A DNA stretch of 64,000 nt from an uncultured Bacteroidia bacterium (GCA_902785825.1 CACZZZ010000013.1:61445-125444), one strand, 5' to 3'. Numbered from the stretch's first letter, positions 33,988 through 43,267 are shown. Translations and numbers: made by a program. The notes: generated by a model from the letters alone, not told the origin.

Positions 33988-34902
33988 TTAACGGAGCAGG
34001 AGCTCGGTCTTACCGAGGAAAGCCTGCGTCGTGTAAGCCTCGATCGTGTAGATGCCGGCCTGATAGGACGGGATGTCGTTGAGATAAATGCTCAGGTCAA
34101 CCTCCTTGCCCTGATAATCAACCTCACGGGAAGCGGAGGCGACCAAGGTCTGGCCATTATAATTGAAGGAAGTCTGGACACTGTTCGTGAGAAGAATGCC
34201 CTCCGGATCCTTGACACGGAGATAAACCCTCACCGGGCCCTTCGGAGCAAGGTCATTCTCGACAAGACTCAACGAAGCGAGCAACCTGACAACCCTGCTG
34301 CTACGGTCAGTGACCTTGTCAGAACTGTTGTAGGCAGCAACGCTGAGGCCCCTGGACTTGATAACCGAGCCGGCGGCGACCTGACCGGTCAAGCTCTCGA
34401 CCTGTCCCTTCAGCTCCGCGTTCTCAGCCCTGCTGGAAGCGGCTTCCTTACGCGCGGCGGCCGCATCAGCGGTGAGTTTATGGTTCAAGGTATTGAGAGA
34501 GTCGATCTGGACGATATAGTTGCGCATGATGCTCCTGAGCGTTCCGAGCTCTTTCTCGTACTGACGCATCTTGGCGCGGTTGGTTGCCTCCGTCTTCTGG
34601 ATCCTTTCGATCAGCTGGTTAACCTCCTCGCGGGAAGAATCCAGCTGGCTGTTGACAGACTCGTATTCAGAAGAAAGGCTGTCGTAGTCTCCTTTCAAGG
34701 CAATCATCTGCTGGGTGAGGTCCTCCTTCTCAGCATTGAGATCCCTGACGAGGGAAGACTTAGAGGTCCAAATGTAAGCGAGACCGGCGGCCATCAAGGC
34801 GGCTACGGCGACAAGCGCCCACATGATGTTCTTCAGGCTTTTGTTTTTCTGTTCCTGTTCCTCGCGCTGGCGGCGCTCCATGATAGGGTCAATTTCTGCC
34901 AT
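33988..34902 (-). CDS. Membrane-anchored coiled-coil protein
   Basis: 304 residues from MAEIDPIMERR (the longer start adds a promoter-side tail). Charged N-terminus, one membrane helix at about residues 26-45 (IMWALVAVAALMAAGLAYIW), then a long coiled coil to about residue 195 (Glu/Gln/Ser/Leu-rich heptads), and a beta-rich C-terminal domain (VRVYLRVKDPEGILLTN, IYTIEAYTTQAFLGKTELLL). Type II topology, so the coiled coil is periplasmic. No family name known to me. Co-transcribed with hemW. Confidence 0.7.
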   Translation of the reverse strand: MAEIDPIMERRQREEQEQKNKSLKNIMWALVAVAALMAAGLAYIWTSKSSLVRDLNAEKEDLTQQMIALKGDYDSLSSEYESVNSQLDSSREEVNQLIERIQKTEATNRAKMRQYEKELGTLRSIMRNYIVQIDSLNTLNHKLTADAAAARKEAASSRAENAELKGQVESLTGQVAAGSVIKSRGLSVAAYNSSDKVTDRSSRVVRLLASLSLVENDLAPKGPVRVYLRVKDPEGILLTNSVQTSFNYNGQTLVASASREVDYQGKEVDLSIYLNDIPSYQAGIYTIEAYTTQAFLGKTELLLR

Positions 34903-34955
34903 AATATCGAATTCTTGGTTCAACTTACAAAATTACGAAAAGTATTTCTTTTTCG

Positions 34956-34963
34956 TATATTTG
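34956..34963 (+). promoter_or_regulatory. Bacteroidota -7 box upstream of the 160-residue membrane protein gene
   Basis: TATATTTG, 26 bp before the ATG at 34990, in the divergent region with the coiled-coil gene. Confidence 0.5.
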
Positions 34964-34989
34964 TGCATATCGCAAAAATCGAGCTAATT

Positions 34990-35472
34990 ATGAGATACCT
35001 AATCAGAGCCATAAAATACTTCGTCTATTTCGCGGTTGTCCTCACCATCACAATGGCTATTATGGCCGCCCTGGGGCTGGTGGATCCCGACCCGCAAGTC
35101 ATGTTCAGGGACGGATGGAAATCAGTATGGCAGATAGCTATACTTTTCGCTGTCGTCGCCCTTGTCTATCCGATGACCGGCTTCCGCCGGCAAGAGGCGA
35201 TCGTGCCCGGAGAGTATTCCGAAGTGAGAGACAAGGTCGTGAAATTCATGGAATCAAAGGATTATGTCCTGGAGACCGAAGAGGGGGAAAACATGACTTT
35301 CAGGCTTAGATCGTCGCTTGGAAGGGCTGTTAAGATGTGGGAGGACAGGGTGACATTTATCAAAGAGCCCGGAGGATTCCAGGTTGAGGGGCTCAGAAAG
35401 GTGATTGTCCGACTGATCAGCGGACTTGAATACACATTTAGGAACGAGAGCGATGACTATTATTCCAAATAA
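34990..35472 (+). CDS. Small membrane protein, two TM segments
   Basis: 160 residues from the ATG at 34990; the much longer upstream frame is antisense to the coiled-coil gene. Two membrane helices: about 9-30 (YFVYFAVVLTITMAIMAALG) and 46-64 (VWQIAILFAVVALVYPMTGF), then a cytosolic alpha/beta domain (EVRDKVVKFMESKDYVLETE). Conserved-looking hypothetical. The next gene starts at the base after its stop. Confidence 0.7.
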   Translation: MRYLIRAIKYFVYFAVVLTITMAIMAALGLVDPDPQVMFRDGWKSVWQIAILFAVVALVYPMTGFRRQEAIVPGEYSEVRDKVVKFMESKDYVLETEEGENMTFRLRSSLGRAVKMWEDRVTFIKEPGGFQVEGLRKVIVRLISGLEYTFRNESDDYYSK

Positions 35473-35745
35473 ATGAATATCATGAAAAGGGAAGAAGATT
35501 TCAAGACTGTTATCACCGTCAACGACGCCATCAGCGCTCAGATGGTGGCCGGAATGCTGAACGAGAACGGTATTCCGGCGGCGGTGTTCGGAGCGGACTC
35601 CACGGCAATGCTCAACGGAGTCGGGAATATTGATGTGAAGGTCAACGCCAGCGACTATGAAGCCGCCATGGAGTTGATCAACACTCCTACGGAAGTCCCT
35701 GAAGATGAAGAACTTCAGGAAGGGGAAGAAGAGGAGGAGGCCTAG
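35473..35745 (+). CDS. DUF2007-type putative signal-transducing protein
   Basis: 90 residues. FKTVITVNDAISAQMVAGML, NENGIPAAVFG and VKVNASDYEAAMELI form the small ferredoxin-like DUF2007 fold; the tail is strongly acidic (EDEELQEGEEEEEA). Known members resemble GlnB-like folds; the role is unknown. Directly follows the two-TM protein gene with no gap, and its stop overlaps the convergent DUF3109 gene by 4 bp. Confidence 0.8.
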   Translation: MNIMKREEDFKTVITVNDAISAQMVAGMLNENGIPAAVFGADSTAMLNGVGNIDVKVNASDYEAAMELINTPTEVPEDEELQEGEEEEEA

Positions 35746-36356
35746 CCGTTAATCACCTTGGCCGCCGCCTCAAGAGCCTCGTAAAAATCTTTACCGTAGA
35801 TGCTGATCAGCGGGTCGCGGAGGAATTCGTAAACACGGATTCCTTCGCGTTTCCCTTTTTTGAAAGCGTCGTCGCAGAGATTCCAGCGATGGAGGTTCAG
35901 GGCCTGCCCACCGTTGGACAATTTCTCAACCCTGATCGGATAGAGCCAGCAGGAACGGGGCTTTCGAAAAGAGCATGTGCCGGAGAAGAAGCACTTTTCG
36001 ATCGAACAAAAACAACTGCCATCCTCACCGAAAGTGGTAAAGGCGCATTCACCGGTCCCATCGACCACAGGAGTGACTATATCTCCATCCCTGTCAATTA
36101 TGAAAAAGCCGTCCTTGTCCACCTGGGAACGACCTTGTGGACGCATAAGTGGCGAATATACAGGATATTCCCTCTCAAGATCATCGAGTTCTTCCTCCTC
36201 AAGAGGAGCTCCGCTGTCTCCAATGACACAGCATATTCCTTTACAGACAGGATAATCGCAGGCGAAGAACTCCGTCACCACCTCTTCGGAGACCAGGATG
36301 TCTCCGATCTGAATTATCGTCCCGAAATCATTCTTGCGGCCGTACGACATATTCAA
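35742..36356 (-). CDS. DUF3109 cysteine-rich protein
   Basis: 204 residues. Many conserved cysteines (CDYPVCKGICC, GECAF, CFCSIEKCF, GTCSF, SCWLYPIR) suggest a metal or Fe-S site, as in YkgJ-like and DUF3109 proteins. Cytosolic, no signal. The gene overlaps the 3' end of the M16-like gene by about 29 bp (23 bp if the second ATG is used), so the two are co-transcribed. Confidence 0.85.
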   Translation of the reverse strand: MNMSYGRKNDFGTIIQIGDILVSEEVVTEFFACDYPVCKGICCVIGDSGAPLEEEELDDLEREYPVYSPLMRPQGRSQVDKDGFFIIDRDGDIVTPVVDGTGECAFTTFGEDGSCFCSIEKCFFSGTCSFRKPRSCWLYPIRVEKLSNGGQALNLHRWNLCDDAFKKGKREGIRVYEFLRDPLISIYGKDFYEALEAAAKVING

Positions 36357-38862
36357 TTCTCATTCCTTCGGACAAAACGCCGAAAACATCCTTGACCTTA
36401 TCGGCCGACACGCCGTTTATCTTCTCATTATAACTCGTAAGCACGTCTTTACCAGATGAATATCTCATAAGGATAGCATCAACGTATCGTGAAGGATCCG
36501 ACAATGACATCGAATACTCATTGGCGAGAAGGGCTTTGCAGGAAGCCAGTTCAGCCGCCGCGACCGGATCCTCGAAAACAGTCTCAATAGTCTTGGTAGC
36601 CACTTCAACAGCCTTCTCGATATTAGCTTCGCCATTTTCGACGCCCTCGGGGAGCCCATAAGAGGGAACTGGTGTGAAAATGAACCTCAGGTCAGCGATC
36701 TCTTTTGGGAAAGTATGGAACCTGTCTTCCAGATCCACATGGAAGCCCAGCTCGGCCATCACGCCAGAAAGCCGGCGGGAAAGGGATAAGCCCGCGATCT
36801 TGAAAGCCATGTAACTTTCTGTCGAGAAGGGATATGAGGCCGCCATTCCTATGCTGAAGCCCACCGGTTCCCCTTCCTTTGAATATGTCGAAGCCCCGGT
36901 TCTGAGATTGAGAGGAGCCGTTGCCCTGGGCGAGACGGTCTTACTCACCCTGAAGCCTCCGATCGACTTCTCGAGGTACTTCTGCAACAACACGGGAGAA
37001 ATGTCCCCGACAATGACGATCACTCCGTCACTGCAGCGGATAAATTCCTTGGAGAAGAATGATTCGGCGTCAGAAAGAGTTGACGGCGTCAAACCGGAAG
37101 GGGTCTTAATCTCCGTATAATTATTCTCGGGATACATAAGGCTGTCCAGGGTCGCAGGTATGAGACGAGCCGCCTCCAGTTTCCTGGATTTTTCGAAATC
37201 AGTGTAGTCAGCCTTCCGGTCGTTAGCCACCGAAAGCAGGGCCTTCATAACAAGGGAATAACGGTTGGATGGTGCGGATCCGTAAATCCTAAGATCAGAG
37301 GCGGAAACCTTAGTAGCCATATCCACTCCGTTGGCTTTCAGCAACTTCCTGAAATCTCCAGGATGAAGTCCAGCGATCTTGTGGTGATCCATCATATCAG
37401 AGAAGAATGCCCCCTCTCCCTTAGGGAGATTCTTTACAGTTGAGAAACCGCCCTTGATCATCATAGAGTAAGCGAACCTGCCTCCCGTGGCCATCTTCTT
37501 ATAAATCACCCTCATGCCGTTGGCGAAGGTCCACATCTCCCCTCCAGAGACCGGCTCGGTAGAAACGGATTTCAACTTGGTCTTGCTCCTGTCGGAAGCG
37601 AGTTCCGTAGTGTCCTTAGCGGCCACCCTCCATTTGTACGTGGGCCTCTCAAGCATAGCCACACCATTCCAAGTGGACTTGAACATCATCTCATAGACCC
37701 ATTCGTCATATTCTTCCTGACTTCCAGTCCAAGCGACCTCTGCGTTTTCCATAGATCCGATCAATGCGGAGACATAATTATTGAAAAGCCCCAACTCGGC
37801 CGCCATCGACATATTCCTGGAAGAGAAATATTTGGCCTTCGTCGCTGGAAGAGCCAGGTCAGCCCCGACAAGATAATTGGAAACGCACAAGCGAACCATC
37901 TCATCGTTGGTCCCTCTCCCTGAGAGAATCCTCAAAGCATCTTCGCGGACTGTCCTGTACTCATCCTCTCCGATACCTTTCGAACCGATTTCAGCTAACG
38001 TTGAAGAAATCGCCATTGTGACAGGAATAAGCTGGGAATCAGGCATTTCTGCCCTAACGACAAATCGTTCGTCACCCGAAGAGTCAGAGCTGCCGGAATA
38101 GTTTACCGATAGCCCGGATACCGGAATCCCGCGAGCGAAAAGAGTCTCATCAATCCGGTTCCTGACAACATCAGCAAGCTCCATTGAGAACAGTTTGGAG
38201 ATGAAAGGCTGGATAGTGTTCATCTGGTCAGCGGGAGTTCTCGGAGACCTGAAAGCCACTTCCACTGAAGACTTGTCAGATTGATTGAACGATAATTTGG
38301 CCTCTTCCGACGGTGTCCACTCATAAGCCGGACTTTTATATGAGGTGACTCTCGAGGGAACCATCAACGAGAAAACTTTCATTTTCTCAATAATCTCCGC
38401 AGGCTTGATGTCTCCAGAAACTATCACCGCATGGGGGCGAGGTTGGGTTCCGATGATGTCGAACATCATCAGGAGCGTAGTGTCGGCGGCGGCCACATCG
38501 AACATGGGCACGTTGTCGAAACGGAAAAGCGTGGCATCGTCCTGATAGGAGATATAACCTTCCGGACGGCAACCTATACCCTTGCGGGACAAGAACTTAT
38601 AAGGAATTGTCTTATTAAAATGAGGCAGCGAGGCAAGCTCCGCCCTGGCCGCGAGAGTGTCGGTCATGCCTTTTCGGACAAGGGCGAAATCCGCGACTCC
38701 TTTCATCGTCGAATTGGTTACCAGATAGTATGAGATGCCATTTGACAACTCCCCTTTGGTAATTGAACCGTCCTTCTGTAAAGACGGAAGGTTCTGCGCT
38801 GGCATGTTTATTGAAAAACCAACCAACACAGAACAAAAGACATATGTGAAAAAACGCCGCAT
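36328..38862 (-). CDS. M16 (insulinase-family) peptidase homologue without zinc motif
   Basis: 844 residues from the ATG opening signal peptide MRRFFTYVFCSVLVGFSIN. Repeated M16-type domains are visible (GELSNGISYYLVTN, AVIVSGDIKPAEIIEKM, GVIVIVGDISPVLLQKYLEK), but the catalytic HxxEH is not found in the first domain, where LASLPHFNKT stands instead. Probably a non-catalytic M16 partner or chaperone; active/inactive pairs are known in this family. No active M16 partner gene is next to it. Confidence 0.78.
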   Translation of the reverse strand: MRRFFTYVFCSVLVGFSINMPAQNLPSLQKDGSITKGELSNGISYYLVTNSTMKGVADFALVRKGMTDTLAARAELASLPHFNKTIPYKFLSRKGIGCRPEGYISYQDDATLFRFDNVPMFDVAAADTTLLMMFDIIGTQPRPHAVIVSGDIKPAEIIEKMKVFSLMVPSRVTSYKSPAYEWTPSEEAKLSFNQSDKSSVEVAFRSPRTPADQMNTIQPFISKLFSMELADVVRNRIDETLFARGIPVSGLSVNYSGSSDSSGDERFVVRAEMPDSQLIPVTMAISSTLAEIGSKGIGEDEYRTVREDALRILSGRGTNDEMVRLCVSNYLVGADLALPATKAKYFSSRNMSMAAELGLFNNYVSALIGSMENAEVAWTGSQEEYDEWVYEMMFKSTWNGVAMLERPTYKWRVAAKDTTELASDRSKTKLKSVSTEPVSGGEMWTFANGMRVIYKKMATGGRFAYSMMIKGGFSTVKNLPKGEGAFFSDMMDHHKIAGLHPGDFRKLLKANGVDMATKVSASDLRIYGSAPSNRYSLVMKALLSVANDRKADYTDFEKSRKLEAARLIPATLDSLMYPENNYTEIKTPSGLTPSTLSDAESFFSKEFIRCSDGVIVIVGDISPVLLQKYLEKSIGGFRVSKTVSPRATAPLNLRTGASTYSKEGEPVGFSIGMAASYPFSTESYMAFKIAGLSLSRRLSGVMAELGFHVDLEDRFHTFPKEIADLRFIFTPVPSYGLPEGVENGEANIEKAVEVATKTIETVFEDPVAAAELASCKALLANEYSMSLSDPSRYVDAILMRYSSGKDVLTSYNEKINGVSADKVKDVFGVLSEGMRIEYVVRPQE

Positions 38863-38920
38863 TTCGTGTACCTCCTTACGCAAAATTAATCAATAATGTG
38901 CGATTGACACAATTTTTTAT

Positions 38921-38928
38921 TACATTTG
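38921..38928 (+). promoter_or_regulatory. Bacteroidota -7 box of the TPR/U32 operon
   Basis: TACATTTG, matching TAnnTTTG, 47 bp upstream of the ATG at 38976. Confidence 0.55.
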
Positions 38929-38975
38929 TCTCCGTTCGCCGTGTATAAAAGTTGAACTTAAATACATTAAAGAAG

Positions 38976-39911
38976 ATGAAAAAAATTGTTCTTGTTATCG
39001 CTTCTTTGGTCATGGCTGCCGGAATAGCTTCCGCTCAGGACATGGCTCAGGCTACTGAACTCTACAACAATGGAGCCACAGCAATCACTATGAAGAACTG
39101 GACCGAGGCTTTGGACTATTTCCAGAAAGCTCTCGCGATGGGAACCGAGATCGGTGAAGAGGCTAATGAGCTAGTGGAGAACTGCAAGACCGCTATCCCC
39201 GGAGTGACTCTCGCAATTGCCAAGGATCTTATCAGGGACGAGAAATATGACGATGCCGCCAAGCAGCTTGACGCCGCCGCCAAAATAGCTGAGGAATATG
39301 GCAATGAGGAAGTCGCCACAGAGGCCAAGGAACTTGTGCCCCAGATGTGGATGCAGAAAGGTGTTGACGCCCTCAAACTGAAGGACTTCGCCACCGCCGC
39401 CGACGGCTTCTCAAAGTCATACGCTATAGACACCACTGCAGGTAAGACCGCTCTTTATCTTGGCCAGGCCCTTAGCCAGATGGGCAAGACAGACGAGGCT
39501 GTCGAGGCTTTCAAGCATGCCGCTTGGAATGGTGAGGAAGAGGTCGCTATGGGACAGATCTCCAACATCTATGTCAAGGAGGCCAACGTAGCCCTTAAGG
39601 CTCAGAAATATGCCGACGCCGTCAAGGCCGCCGACAAGGCCAACTCCTTTGCCGAGAACGCCAACGCTTATCTGATCGCCGGCCAGTCATCCCAGAAGTT
39701 GGGAAAGAACGCTGACGCCATCAAGAACTTCGAGAAGTATCTTGAGATCAAGCCTAACGCTTCCAACGCCAACGCCATCACCTACACTGTCGCCGCCCTC
39801 TATCAGGGACAGAAGAACAACGCGAAGGCAATTGAGTTCTACAAGAAAGTCCAGAATGACGCCAAGTTCGGCGCCCAGGCCAAGCAGCAGATTTCCGCTC
39901 TTAGCAAATAA
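38976..39911 (+). CDS. Secreted tetratricopeptide-repeat protein
   Basis: 311 residues with a clean signal peptide (MKKIVLVIASLVMAAGIASAQ). About seven TPR-like helical pairs follow, with typical Ala/Gly/Tyr spacing (WTEALDYFQKALAMG, YDDAAKQLDAAAKIAEEYGN, YADAVKAADKANSFAEN, NADAIKNFEKYLEIKP). Periplasmic scaffold; partner unknown. The stop overlaps the ATG of the U32 gene (TAATG). Confidence 0.85.
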   Translation: MKKIVLVIASLVMAAGIASAQDMAQATELYNNGATAITMKNWTEALDYFQKALAMGTEIGEEANELVENCKTAIPGVTLAIAKDLIRDEKYDDAAKQLDAAAKIAEEYGNEEVATEAKELVPQMWMQKGVDALKLKDFATAADGFSKSYAIDTTAGKTALYLGQALSQMGKTDEAVEAFKHAAWNGEEEVAMGQISNIYVKEANVALKAQKYADAVKAADKANSFAENANAYLIAGQSSQKLGKNADAIKNFEKYLEIKPNASNANAITYTVAALYQGQKNNAKAIEFYKKVQNDAKFGAQAKQQISALSK

Positions 39912-41953
39912 TGACTGAACTCGAACTTCTCGCCCCGGCGAGAAACGCTGACATCGGCATCGCGGCCATAGACTGCGGTGCCGATGCGGTATATATCGCA
40001 GGGCCAGCGTTCGGGGCGCGTCAGGATGCGGGAAATTCGATGGAGGACATCCGTCGGCTTTGCGAATATGCCCATAAGTTCGGAGTTCGGATATTCCTGA
40101 CGCTCAATACAATACTTTACGATTCGGAGATTCCCGAGGCCCGGAGGATCTTGACGGAAGCAGCCGAGGCCGGGGTGGATGCTGTGATCGCCCAGGACCT
40201 GGCCGTGTTTGAGATTCTTCGCTCCGCTCAGAATGACATGGAGGCGCACGCTTCCACCCAGTGCGCCATCCGCACACCGGAGCAGGCCCGGTTCTATGAG
40301 AGCCTCGGGGCAAGCCGGATTGTCCTTGAAAGACAACTTTCGCTTTATCAAATCAGGGCTATTCGGGAAGCCGTTAGTTGCGAGATCGAGTTCTTCGTTC
40401 ATGGGGCGCTCTGCGTTTGCTACAGCGGACAGTGCTACATGTCCGAGGCCGTGGCCGGGAGAAGCGCCAACCGGGGAGCCTGTGTCCAGGCCTGCCGGTC
40501 GCTTTACAATCTGGAAGACAGTTCCGGAAAGGTCCTCGTCAAAGACAAGGCGCTCCTTTCACTCAAAGATTTCAACTTGATCGAACGGCTCTCAGACCTC
40601 GCCGAGGCGGGGGTATGCTCCTTTAAAATTGAGGGACGCCTTAAGAATATCTCTTATGTAAGGAATACTGTCAGGGCATATTCAAAAGCTCTTGACACTC
40701 TCGTGTCCGCCCATCCGGACAAATACCGCAGGGCCTCGTTCGGCAAGGTCGAGGGGGGCTTCACGCCCGATTTGAGGAAGACATTCAACCGTGGTTACAC
40801 GGAGCTGTTCCTCGACGGGAAGCGCGGCAAATGGTCCTCCATGGACGCTCCGAAATCCGCCGGAGAAGATATAGGAACAGTCGCCGGCATAAGGACGCAA
40901 GCCGGAGCTGCCGTCGAGCTTAGGCCGTACTCAGCCGCAGCAAGCCCTGAGCGAAGTCGAAGGGCGAAGCGAGAATGGACGCGGCCGTGCTCGAGCGGCA
41001 GTCCGGCGCCATTCTCGGAGATTGTTATAAAGTTGGACAATCCGACGACGACGCTGCGCAACGGGGATGGATTCACTTTCACGCCGAAAGGCGGAGGTGA
41101 GATCAGGGGGTTCAGGGGTGATGTCTGCGAAGGTAACCGGATAATATGCAAGGAGGTTCCGGGACTCTATGTCGGAGCGAGGCTCCGGAGGAATCTCAGC
41201 GTCTCCTTCGAGAAAGAGATCGATGCCAACCTCCCCGTCCGCCGCATTTCCGTCAAAGCCTCACTGTCTTTCAGATCAACAATGCCCGGGACGCCATCCG
41301 GGCCCTGCCGCATCCCGGCATACACTATTAGAGTTAAAGCGGAAAGTGAGGACGGAAGGATCGTGGAGTTCGAGATGGATGCTGGGGGCCAGGAGGCGAA
41401 CAACGTCGAGAGAATGGAGGCGATGTTCAAAAGTCAGATTGAAAAGGCTTCGGGAATCTATTCTTTCACTCTATCTAATTTAGACTCAAGTGGTTCTGGC
41501 GGGAGACTTCCTTTCATGCCGGCTTCGGCGATTAACGGGATACGAAGAGAGATCGCACAGAGGCTGGATCAATCGTCTTGCGAGGATAGACCCTTCGCTT
41601 CGCTCAGGGTGACAGGTGACGCTATGGGGAAGGGTGACGTAATGCCAGAAACAATTGATTATAAGTCCAATATCTCCAACAGCATTGCCCGTGAGGCACT
41701 CCGCTGTCTTGGAGCCAAGGACATCGAGGACGCCTTTGAGATGACCCACCGGGATGGAGCCGAACTGATGCGGACAAAGTACTGCCTCAGGCATGAGTTG
41801 GGGCTATGCCCGAAAGATTCTTCGGCCTCCGGCCTCAGAATGACAAATGGTAACCGGATAACACCTGGGCCACTATACCTCGTCAATAATGGCAAGCGCT
41901 ACCGCCTCGGCTTCGACTGTGCCCGCTGCGAAATGACAGTGTCCTTGGCATAG
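39911..41953 (+). CDS. U32-family protein (RlhA-like 23S rRNA hydroxylation enzyme) with four repeat insertions
   Basis: 680 residues. Starts ELELLAPARNADIGIAAIDCGADAVYIAGP and has the U32 signature HGALCVCYSGQCYMSE with cysteines, then SLKDFNLIERL and a C-terminal domain ending in a Cys pair (DCARCEM). U32 proteins of this size include RlhA, which hydroxylates C2501 of 23S rRNA. Four non-native segments, all in frame: ILRSAQND (about residues 102-109), the RPYSAAA palindrome block (331-366), PFASLRVT (about 561-568) and DSSASGLRMT (about 636-645). Native flanks such as AQDLAVFE...HASTQ remain alignable. The substrate assignment is by family only. Confidence 0.85.
   Translation: MTELELLAPARNADIGIAAIDCGADAVYIAGPAFGARQDAGNSMEDIRRLCEYAHKFGVRIFLTLNTILYDSEIPEARRILTEAAEAGVDAVIAQDLAVFEILRSAQNDMEAHASTQCAIRTPEQARFYESLGASRIVLERQLSLYQIRAIREAVSCEIEFFVHGALCVCYSGQCYMSEAVAGRSANRGACVQACRSLYNLEDSSGKVLVKDKALLSLKDFNLIERLSDLAEAGVCSFKIEGRLKNISYVRNTVRAYSKALDTLVSAHPDKYRRASFGKVEGGFTPDLRKTFNRGYTELFLDGKRGKWSSMDAPKSAGEDIGTVAGIRTQAGAAVELRPYSAAASPERSRRAKREWTRPCSSGSPAPFSEIVIKLDNPTTTLRNGDGFTFTPKGGGEIRGFRGDVCEGNRIICKEVPGLYVGARLRRNLSVSFEKEIDANLPVRRISVKASLSFRSTMPGTPSGPCRIPAYTIRVKAESEDGRIVEFEMDAGGQEANNVERMEAMFKSQIEKASGIYSFTLSNLDSSGSGGRLPFMPASAINGIRREIAQRLDQSSCEDRPFASLRVTGDAMGKGDVMPETIDYKSNISNSIAREALRCLGAKDIEDAFEMTHRDGAELMRTKYCLRHELGLCPKDSSASGLRMTNGNRITPGPLYLVNNGKRYRLGFDCARCEMTVSLA
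40212..40237 (-). repeat. REP-family repeat inside the U32 gene
   Basis: AGATTCTTCGCTCCGCTCAG plus AATGAC, translated as ILRSAQND. Confidence 0.88.
40901..41007 (+). repeat. Palindromic peptide-coding element, copy in U32 gene (107 nt) with nested REP
   Basis: Arms 40901-40919 and 40989-41007 pair over 18 bp with the same bulges as the copy at 19650-19732. The centre matches it too, except for an extra 24 nt at 40942-40965 containing CCCTGAGCGAAGTCGAAGGG. Translated as RPYSAAASPERSRRAKREWT. Confidence 0.85.
41588..41613 (-). repeat. REP-family repeat inside the U32 gene
   Basis: AGACCCTTCGCTTCGCTCAG plus GGTGAC, translated as RPFASLRVT. Confidence 0.8.
41815..41844 (-). repeat. REP-family repeat inside the U32 gene, variant stem
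   Basis: AGATTCTTCGGCCTCCGGCC then TCAGAATGAC, translated as DSSASGLRMT. The inner stem is changed on both sides (GGCC...GGCC), keeping a palindrome. Confidence 0.8.
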
Positions 41954-42035
41954 CGATCAAGATCACAATTTCAAAAGAAATCCGCTTTCGAATATATCTC
42001 GCCAAGTGCGTTGGGGAGAAGGTCGCTTAATTAAA

Positions 42036-42061
42036 GAGGCTGGCCAGTGAAGACCAGCCTC
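42036..42061 (-). terminator. Terminator of the lipoprotein gene
   Basis: Stem GAGGCTGG/CCAGCCTC with a 10-nt loop, followed on the minus strand by TTTAATTAA; lies 19 bp beyond the stop of the lipoprotein gene. Confidence 0.6.
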
Positions 42062-42079
42062 AATGGGAGCAAATGACCA

Positions 42080-43222
42080 TCAATTGAAGACAAAGGTGAT
42101 AGACACGTCGCCGTAGCGGTTCGGGACTCCGTTGTTCTTTTCGAAATAAGAAGAGGATAGCTTGCCGCGCCAGACGATGTCGTCGTTGCGATGGTAAGGT
42201 AACTCGACAGAGAATCCATAGGCCTTGGATTTGATCTTAACCTCGCCGCTTGCCTTCCAGGTGGTGGACTTGCCTCCGTCATCCTCATGAATAAGGAAAA
42301 CACACTCCGAAAGCTGCGGCGACCACTCTGGGACCAGGACCGTGTTGTACCTCAACGACGTCATGACCTGTTTTCTCTTCACTTTGATCATCAGGTCCGT
42401 GATCTCTGGCGTGTACTTCGAAAGGTCAGACGCGACCGTGGCCGTAAAGGCCTTCAAAGATCCACACTTGATGAAAAACTCGGCGCCTCCAGAGTACCAT
42501 GGATCATACTGCACATGGGCCTTGAATTCCTTCAGCTTCAGTGTCTTGAAATCAGTGGACGCTCGAGTGACGCTGGCTTCCGGACGTAGTTTCTCCAGCA
42601 TCTGCGGAGTCATTGCCCCCACATTCTCATTCCACCCCACAACCCAGACAGGATGCTTCCGGGCATATTCCTCATCAACAGGAATCTCTTTCACAATCCA
42701 TTTGCCTCCAGGAAGTTCCTCACGTTGATAGGCGACGTGAGACTCAAGCGCGACCTCCGGGCAGAAAGTGATCGCAGGCATGGAAACTCCGTCCCAGTCC
42801 TCTGAATAAGGCCAATAAATCCGCAAGTCTGACGAAGCGACAGACTCCCCGAGACGGCTGGCAATCAGCTGGGAAAACGGAACTTGATACACACTTGGGG
42901 ATCGAGTACCAGACAACTCATCTCCAACACCTCTGCCAGGCGAGGAGAACATATCTGAAAATGTGTACTCCTCGTCATACCCATTGGCGGAGGAAGCATT
43001 GACACCATCCCAGACTTCCCGGACTTGGTCGATTGTGAAAGGGATCCCGGAAAGAGTCCTGGCAACTGAATAAGGGGTAAGTTCCAGAGTCGCGGATGGA
43101 GCCTCCGGAGAGATGAGTGGTTGGGAAGTCTCGTCGCAGGCCTGGAGAGACAGCAAGGCCGCAGACAAAAGGGCCAGCGGCAAAGGCAGCGGCGACTTTT
43201 TCTTAGCGATGAAATTTTTCAT
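42080..43222 (-). CDS. Hypothetical lipoprotein, 380 residues
   Basis: From the ATG at 43222: MKNFIAKKKSPLPLPLALL then LLSLQAC, an SPII signal with the lipidated Cys at about residue 29. The mature part is beta-rich (TLELTPYSVARTLSGIPFTI, ITDLMIKVKRKQVMTSLRYN, VSITFVFN at the end) with several Trp/Tyr pairs. No family recognised. It appears to be monocistronic with its own terminator at 42036-42061. Confidence 0.65.
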   Translation of the reverse strand: MKNFIAKKKSPLPLPLALLSAALLSLQACDETSQPLISPEAPSATLELTPYSVARTLSGIPFTIDQVREVWDGVNASSANGYDEEYTFSDMFSSPGRGVGDELSGTRSPSVYQVPFSQLIASRLGESVASSDLRIYWPYSEDWDGVSMPAITFCPEVALESHVAYQREELPGGKWIVKEIPVDEEYARKHPVWVVGWNENVGAMTPQMLEKLRPEASVTRASTDFKTLKLKEFKAHVQYDPWYSGGAEFFIKCGSLKAFTATVASDLSKYTPEITDLMIKVKRKQVMTSLRYNTVLVPEWSPQLSECVFLIHEDDGGKSTTWKASGEVKIKSKAYGFSVELPYHRNDDIVWRGKLSSSYFEKNNGVPNRYGDVSITFVFN

Positions 43223-43267
43223 TTTGAATAAGTTTTTAGTAGTTAATAATTCCATGACGCGAAGTGA

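Noticed and set aside
33970..34989. Long upstream extension of the 160-residue membrane protein
   Set aside because: Runs antisense through the whole coiled-coil gene; the promoter at 34956 and the membrane helix after 34990 fix the later start.
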